This document shows, piece by piece, positions 31,236 through 33,092 of a stretch of DNA of 33,092 bases (position 1 is the first letter of the stretch; each line of letters opens with the position of its first letter). Source of the stretch: Syntrophomonadaceae bacterium (GTDB lineage: Bacteria; Bacillota; Dethiobacteria; DTU022; UBA8154); the NCBI GenBank assembly GCA_007135125.1, contig SLJK01000073.1, positions 1 to 33,092 on the forward strand. Direction: 5' to 3'. Under the pieces are notes generated by a model that saw only the letters and a list, made by a program, of their open reading frames with translations, did no database searches and was not told the origin of the DNA. The position numbers and the translations under genes are program-made.

Positions 31236-31901
31236 TCAAGGTTCTTTTTCCTTTTCCTCTGCTGCAGCTTCTTGCATAATTGCGGATGCAGAACTTGTTC
31301 CAATTCTTGACGCTCCCGCACGGATCAGCTGCCGGGCAAATTCAGCCGATTTGATACCCCCTGCAGCTTTTATCTGCATTCTAGCAGGAAGGATAGAGCG
31401 CAACAGGATGATATCGTTTATGGAAGCTCCTCGGGGCCCGAACCCGGTGGAAGTTTTGACAAAATCCGCCCCCCCTTCTACTGCGCAATGACAGGCAAGT
31501 GCAATATCCTTGCTAAGGAGGAAACCCGTTTCAATGATCACTTTTAGCGCTGCACCTGCTTTTTTTAGTAGAGCAATCTCATCTATTATTTCCTGTTTGC
31601 GACCGTCTTTTAAGGCCCCGATGTTAATAACCATATCAATTTCCAGGGCTCCGTTTAGAACTGCCTGCTCTGCGGCACGTGCCTTAACCATCCCGGTATC
31701 TGCCCCCAGAGGGAAGCCCACAACCGTAACCGGCAGGACGCCGCTTCCCCGCAGCATAGAAGAGGCCGGGGCGATATAGCAGGGATTAACACAGATACCA
31801 CGTAAATTATATTGCATTGCTTCGGCGCAGAGTTTTTCGATCTCTTCACTGCGTGTATCGGCACGCAGCAGCGTGGATTCCAGATAACCTTCCAGGTTCA
31901 A
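31236..31901 (-). CDS. deoC: Deoxyribose-phosphate aldolase
   Basis: DeoC cleaves 2-deoxyribose-5-phosphate to glyceraldehyde-3-phosphate and acetaldehyde in nucleoside breakdown. The 221 residues show the class I aldolase barrel with RGICVNPCYIAPA, VVGFPLGADT, the Schiff-base lysine in DFVKTSTGFGPRGA and a second active-site lysine in IKAAGGIKS. The tail is Glu/Lys-rich. Start is TTG 31901, seven bases behind AAAGGTGGTG. It diverges from the MTA/SAH deaminase, another enzyme acting on nucleosides. Confidence 0.96.
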   Translation of the reverse strand: MNLEGYLESTLLRADTRSEEIEKLCAEAMQYNLRGICVNPCYIAPASSMLRGSGVLPVTVVGFPLGADTGMVKARAAEQAVLNGALEIDMVINIGALKDGRKQEIIDEIALLKKAGAALKVIIETGFLLSKDIALACHCAVEGGADFVKTSTGFGPRGASINDIILLRSILPARMQIKAAGGIKSAEFARQLIRAGASRIGTSSASAIMQEAAAEEKEKEP

Positions 31902-32111
31902 AAAAACACCACCTTTTAACGCAGTTATGTGTGAGCATGATTAATTGGCAGGTATTGCTTATTTTCTCTTTCTTTCGCTATTTTAAGATGAAAAACCTTT
32001 TTTAACATACCTGCACAGAGAGGAATTTCCGGGTCCGTGTTGAAAGAAATGAAAGTAGTATCCGTTCTCTGCCAACTACAGGACCAAAGACAGAACAAAA
32101 GGAGGATACCA

Positions 32112-33092
32112 GTGGCTTTCAGGATATTGATTAAAAACGCAACCATAATTACCATGAATGAGTATGAAGAGGTTATCGATACGGGTGATCTTTTAATTGA
32201 AAATGATCTTATTAAATCTATCGGTCACCACATAACAGATGCACAAGAAAATGATCTGCTGATCAGGGGTGACGGCAGGGTAGTAATACCCGGGTTGATC
32301 AATTTGCATAACCATGCAGCGATGAGTTTGTTTCGCAGTTATGCCGATGATTTGCCTTTAAAAGATTGGCTGGAAAAAAAAATATTCCCGGCCGAAGCAA
32401 AGCTGACGGGAGAAGATGTGTACTGGGGCACGTCACTGGCCCTGCTGGAAATGTTAAAAGGCGGGACCACTACTTTTGTTGATATGTATTATTATATGGA
32501 TGAAGTGGCCCGTGCATGTCTGGAAGGTGGAATAAGGGCAGTGCTTTCCCACGGGATTGTGGGCATAAACAGTATTTTAGCATCCAAAACCTTGCAGGGC
32601 GCAAAAGATTTTGTTACTAACTGGGGCAATGAGGGAAACGGGAGAATAAAAGCTATTTTCGGGCCGCATGCTCCTTATACATGTCCCCCGGATTACTTTA
32701 AACAAGTATTGAAAGAAACTGAAACTTTTAATAACGCATTTTTCCACATACACCTTGCCGAGTCCGGGCAAGAGATGAAGGAATCACTGGAGAAATATAA
32801 CAAAACCCCGGTGGGCCTGATGGAAGAAATAGGACTCTTTGAAAGGCCAGTTCTGGCCGCGCACTGTGTTCATATTACTGATGAGGATATAGATATAATG
32901 GTTAAGCGAGAAGTCGGGATTTCCCATAATCCCGGCAGTAACCTTAAATTGGGCAGCGGAATTGCTCCTTTAACAAAGCTGCTGGATAAAAAAACCAAAG
33001 TGGGGCTGGGCACTGATGGTCCCGCCAGCAACAATAACCTGGATATGTTTGAAGAAATACGTCTTTCCAGCCTTTTACAAAAAGGTTATCAC
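32112..33092 (+). CDS. mtaD: 5-methylthioadenosine/S-adenosylhomocysteine deaminase (3' end outside window)
   Basis: Start is GTG 32112, six bases after GGAGG (32101-32105), and the frame is open for 327 codons to the window edge. The metal and substrate motifs of the amidohydrolase MtaD/SsnA branch are present: LINLHNHAAMSLFR (HxH), FGPHAPYTCPP, FHIHLAES, AAHCVHIT, HNPGSNLKLGSG and GTDGPASNN. MtaD deaminates methylthioadenosine, SAH or adenosine to the inosine forms and serves SAM-by-product recycling. The missing C-terminus should be about 100 residues. The 210-base leader was examined and no SAM or SAH riboswitch motif was recognised. Confidence 0.93.
   Translation, partial: MAFRILIKNATIITMNEYEEVIDTGDLLIENDLIKSIGHHITDAQENDLLIRGDGRVVIPGLINLHNHAAMSLFRSYADDLPLKDWLEKKIFPAEAKLTGEDVYWGTSLALLEMLKGGTTTFVDMYYYMDEVARACLEGGIRAVLSHGIVGINSILASKTLQGAKDFVTNWGNEGNGRIKAIFGPHAPYTCPPDYFKQVLKETETFNNAFFHIHLAESGQEMKESLEKYNKTPVGLMEEIGLFERPVLAAHCVHITDEDIDIMVKREVGISHNPGSNLKLGSGIAPLTKLLDKKTKVGLGTDGPASNNNLDMFEEIRLSSLLQKGYH

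Noticed and set aside
31902-32111. SAM or SAH riboswitch in the leader of the MTA/SAH deaminase
   Set aside because: No conserved motif of either class was seen; only a weak five-pair hairpin is present.

Overview
The window reads as a chromosomal segment of an anaerobic, low-to-mid GC Firmicute of the Clostridia type (Syntrophomonas/Desulfotomaculum-like). The basis is the gene set and order: miaB, ylbF, mutS, mutL, miaA, hfq, hflX and a YnbB-type PLP gene on one strand, with lexA convergent to them. A leucine T-box, a Fur-family regulator, a phasin-like/UbiB pair and a HesB-like gene with an in-frame UGA also fit. No rRNA, CRISPR array or complete insertion sequence was seen. The genus assignment is an inference.

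Left part (1-3600) is loosely packed and partly decayed. It holds the 3' end of a GC-richer PQQ-type sugar dehydrogenase, a small XRE regulator whose N-terminus looks frameshifted, a HesB/IscA-like gene that needs UGA read as selenocysteine (with a bSECIS-like hairpin behind it), and an ADP-ribosylglycohydrolase broken by frameshifts and a deletion. About 500 bases without genes follow, then a leucine T-box leader. leuA and, 30 bases behind it, lexA follow the T-box on the plus strand.

Middle part (5846-24640) is a long minus-strand run, read from high to low coordinates. It starts with proC-proB-proA and a homocitrate-synthase-family gene, followed by a phasin-like gene and an ABC1/UbiB kinase. 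Next come a metallo-beta-lactamase-fold hydrolase, a DUF2007 protein and miaB, then a Fur-family regulator and a YlbF protein, each followed by a terminator. The run ends with the mismatch-repair/RNA block mutS-mutL-miaA-hfq-hflX-ynbB. ynbB and lexA meet with abutting stop codons.

Right part (24825-33092) starts with a stand-alone tRNA-Trp with a strong promoter and terminator. Then come a small membrane protein with a repeat-encoded acidic tail, an inositol-monophosphatase, a macrodomain protein, a family-2 amidohydrolase on the plus strand, and a tiny zinc-ribbon ORF next to a single-domain tyrosine recombinase. A MoxR ATPase/VWA pair, an AT-rich noncoding region with two DnaA-box matches, deoC and the 5' part of an MTA/SAH deaminase complete the window.

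Points most worth attention: the HesB selenoprotein; a 13-codon UGA-containing ORF with its own bSECIS-like hairpin near position 580; the homocitrate-synthase homologue behind the proline genes (a candidate Re-citrate synthase); the recombinase/zinc-ribbon frame relationship; and the DnaA-box pair next to deoC.
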